From DASCNA01 sp036011305 (lineage in GTDB: Bacteria; Verrucomicrobiota; Lentisphaeria; Victivallales; GWF2-38-69): DNA of 16,249 nucleotides. Each line of letters starts with the position of its first letter. Position 1 is the stretch's first letter. The DNA lies in the NCBI GenBank assembly GCA_036011305.1, contig DASCNA010000244.1, positions 1 to 16,249 of the forward strand, read 5' to 3'. The notes beneath the pieces were generated by a model. The model was not told where the DNA came from. It made no database searches and worked only from the letters and a program-made list of their open reading frames with translations. The position numbers and the translations under genes are program-made. Of this stretch, positions 16,173-16,249 are shown piece by piece.

Positions 16173-16249
16173 GAACTGTGGAACTCAGATGCTGCTGCAG
16201 GATGTAGAGTTTGCTCAATCTTCTGAGATTAAACAGCAGTTAATATTAT
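16162..16249 (+). pseudogene. out-of-frame C-terminal tail of the IS91 transposase
   Basis: In the +1 frame relative to the transposase, 29 codons are open from ATG 16162 to the window end. They read MKCKNCGTQMLLQD and onward. The CxxCGxxM pattern is what IS91 transposases usually have at their C-terminus, so this is the displaced end of the gene rather than a separate gene. Its stop lies outside the window. Confidence 0.75.

Larger units (their letters stand above)
14629..16249 (+). mobile_element. IS91-family insertion sequence, right end beyond the window
   Basis: The element is defined by its Y2 HUH transposase. The left boundary is uncertain. A CAAG tetranucleotide at 14625-14628, one of the sequences IS91-like elements insert beside, is followed within five bases by a GTAGC-TGC-GCTAC hairpin, as expected of a rolling-circle terminus. 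In IS91 itself the tetranucleotide flanks the origin end, so the CAAG here may be coincidental. IS91 elements have no terminal inverted repeats and make no target duplication, so the ends cannot be settled from this window. The base composition of the transposase gene is visibly less AT-rich than the NRPS, consistent with separate origin. The right end is not in view. Confidence 0.6.

Noticed and set aside
1..16249. CRISPR array, tRNA or rRNA genes
   Set aside because: No regularly spaced repeats, cloverleaf-like GC-rich segments or conserved rRNA blocks were seen.

Overview
The window is strongly AT-rich and gene-dense. It looks like an accessory locus of a low-GC bacterium: a hybrid nonribosomal peptide/polyketide (NRPS/PKS) operon, then a short convergent regulatory operon, then an IS91-family insertion sequence that runs off the right edge. 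The repressor resembles the S24-type repressors I associate with Legionella-like gammaproteobacteria. A host-associated member of that order is therefore my best guess for the organism, but this is inference and I hold it loosely.

Left edge (1-209): the first 67 bases are open on the minus strand and could be the start of a divergent gene. After them comes an intergenic stretch with a GC-rich perfect palindrome.

Biosynthetic operon (210-13361, plus strand): four genes overlap or nearly abut. The 3128-residue NRPS has the order A(MT)-PCP-C-A-PCP-C-A-PCP. It starts directly with an adenylation domain, and that domain carries an embedded methyltransferase-type domain. Read by eye, the ten-residue specificity codes suggest Cys for module 1 (high confidence), Pro or a related residue for module 2 (tentative) and Val for module 3 (good). 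The next protein is KS-carrier-TE with no acyltransferase, so an extender unit would have to be loaded in trans. The simplest product is a (possibly methylated) Cys-Pro-Val chain extended by one C2 unit and released by the thioesterase, but the chemistry is inferred. A VUT-family membrane protein and a prolyl-iminopeptidase-like alpha/beta hydrolase complete the operon. The hydrolase has Asp where the catalytic His should be.

Regulatory operon (14565-13364, minus strand): this encodes an XRE/S24 LexA-like repressor whose serine-lysine dyad is replaced, followed by an unrecognised 172-residue protein with a 12-base A run in its coding strand. A good sigma70-type promoter with an inverted repeat over its -35 region lies upstream of the repressor. 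The operon ends 2 bases from the end of the biosynthetic operon, so the two face each other without a visible terminator.

IS91-like element (about 14629 to the right edge): a hairpin-rich leader precedes a Y2 HUH transposase with all its catalytic motifs. A single-base frameshift has cut off its C-terminal CxxC segment, which continues in the +1 frame to the window end. I saw no tRNA, rRNA or CRISPR array, and no acyltransferase, MbtH or phosphopantetheinyl transferase gene.
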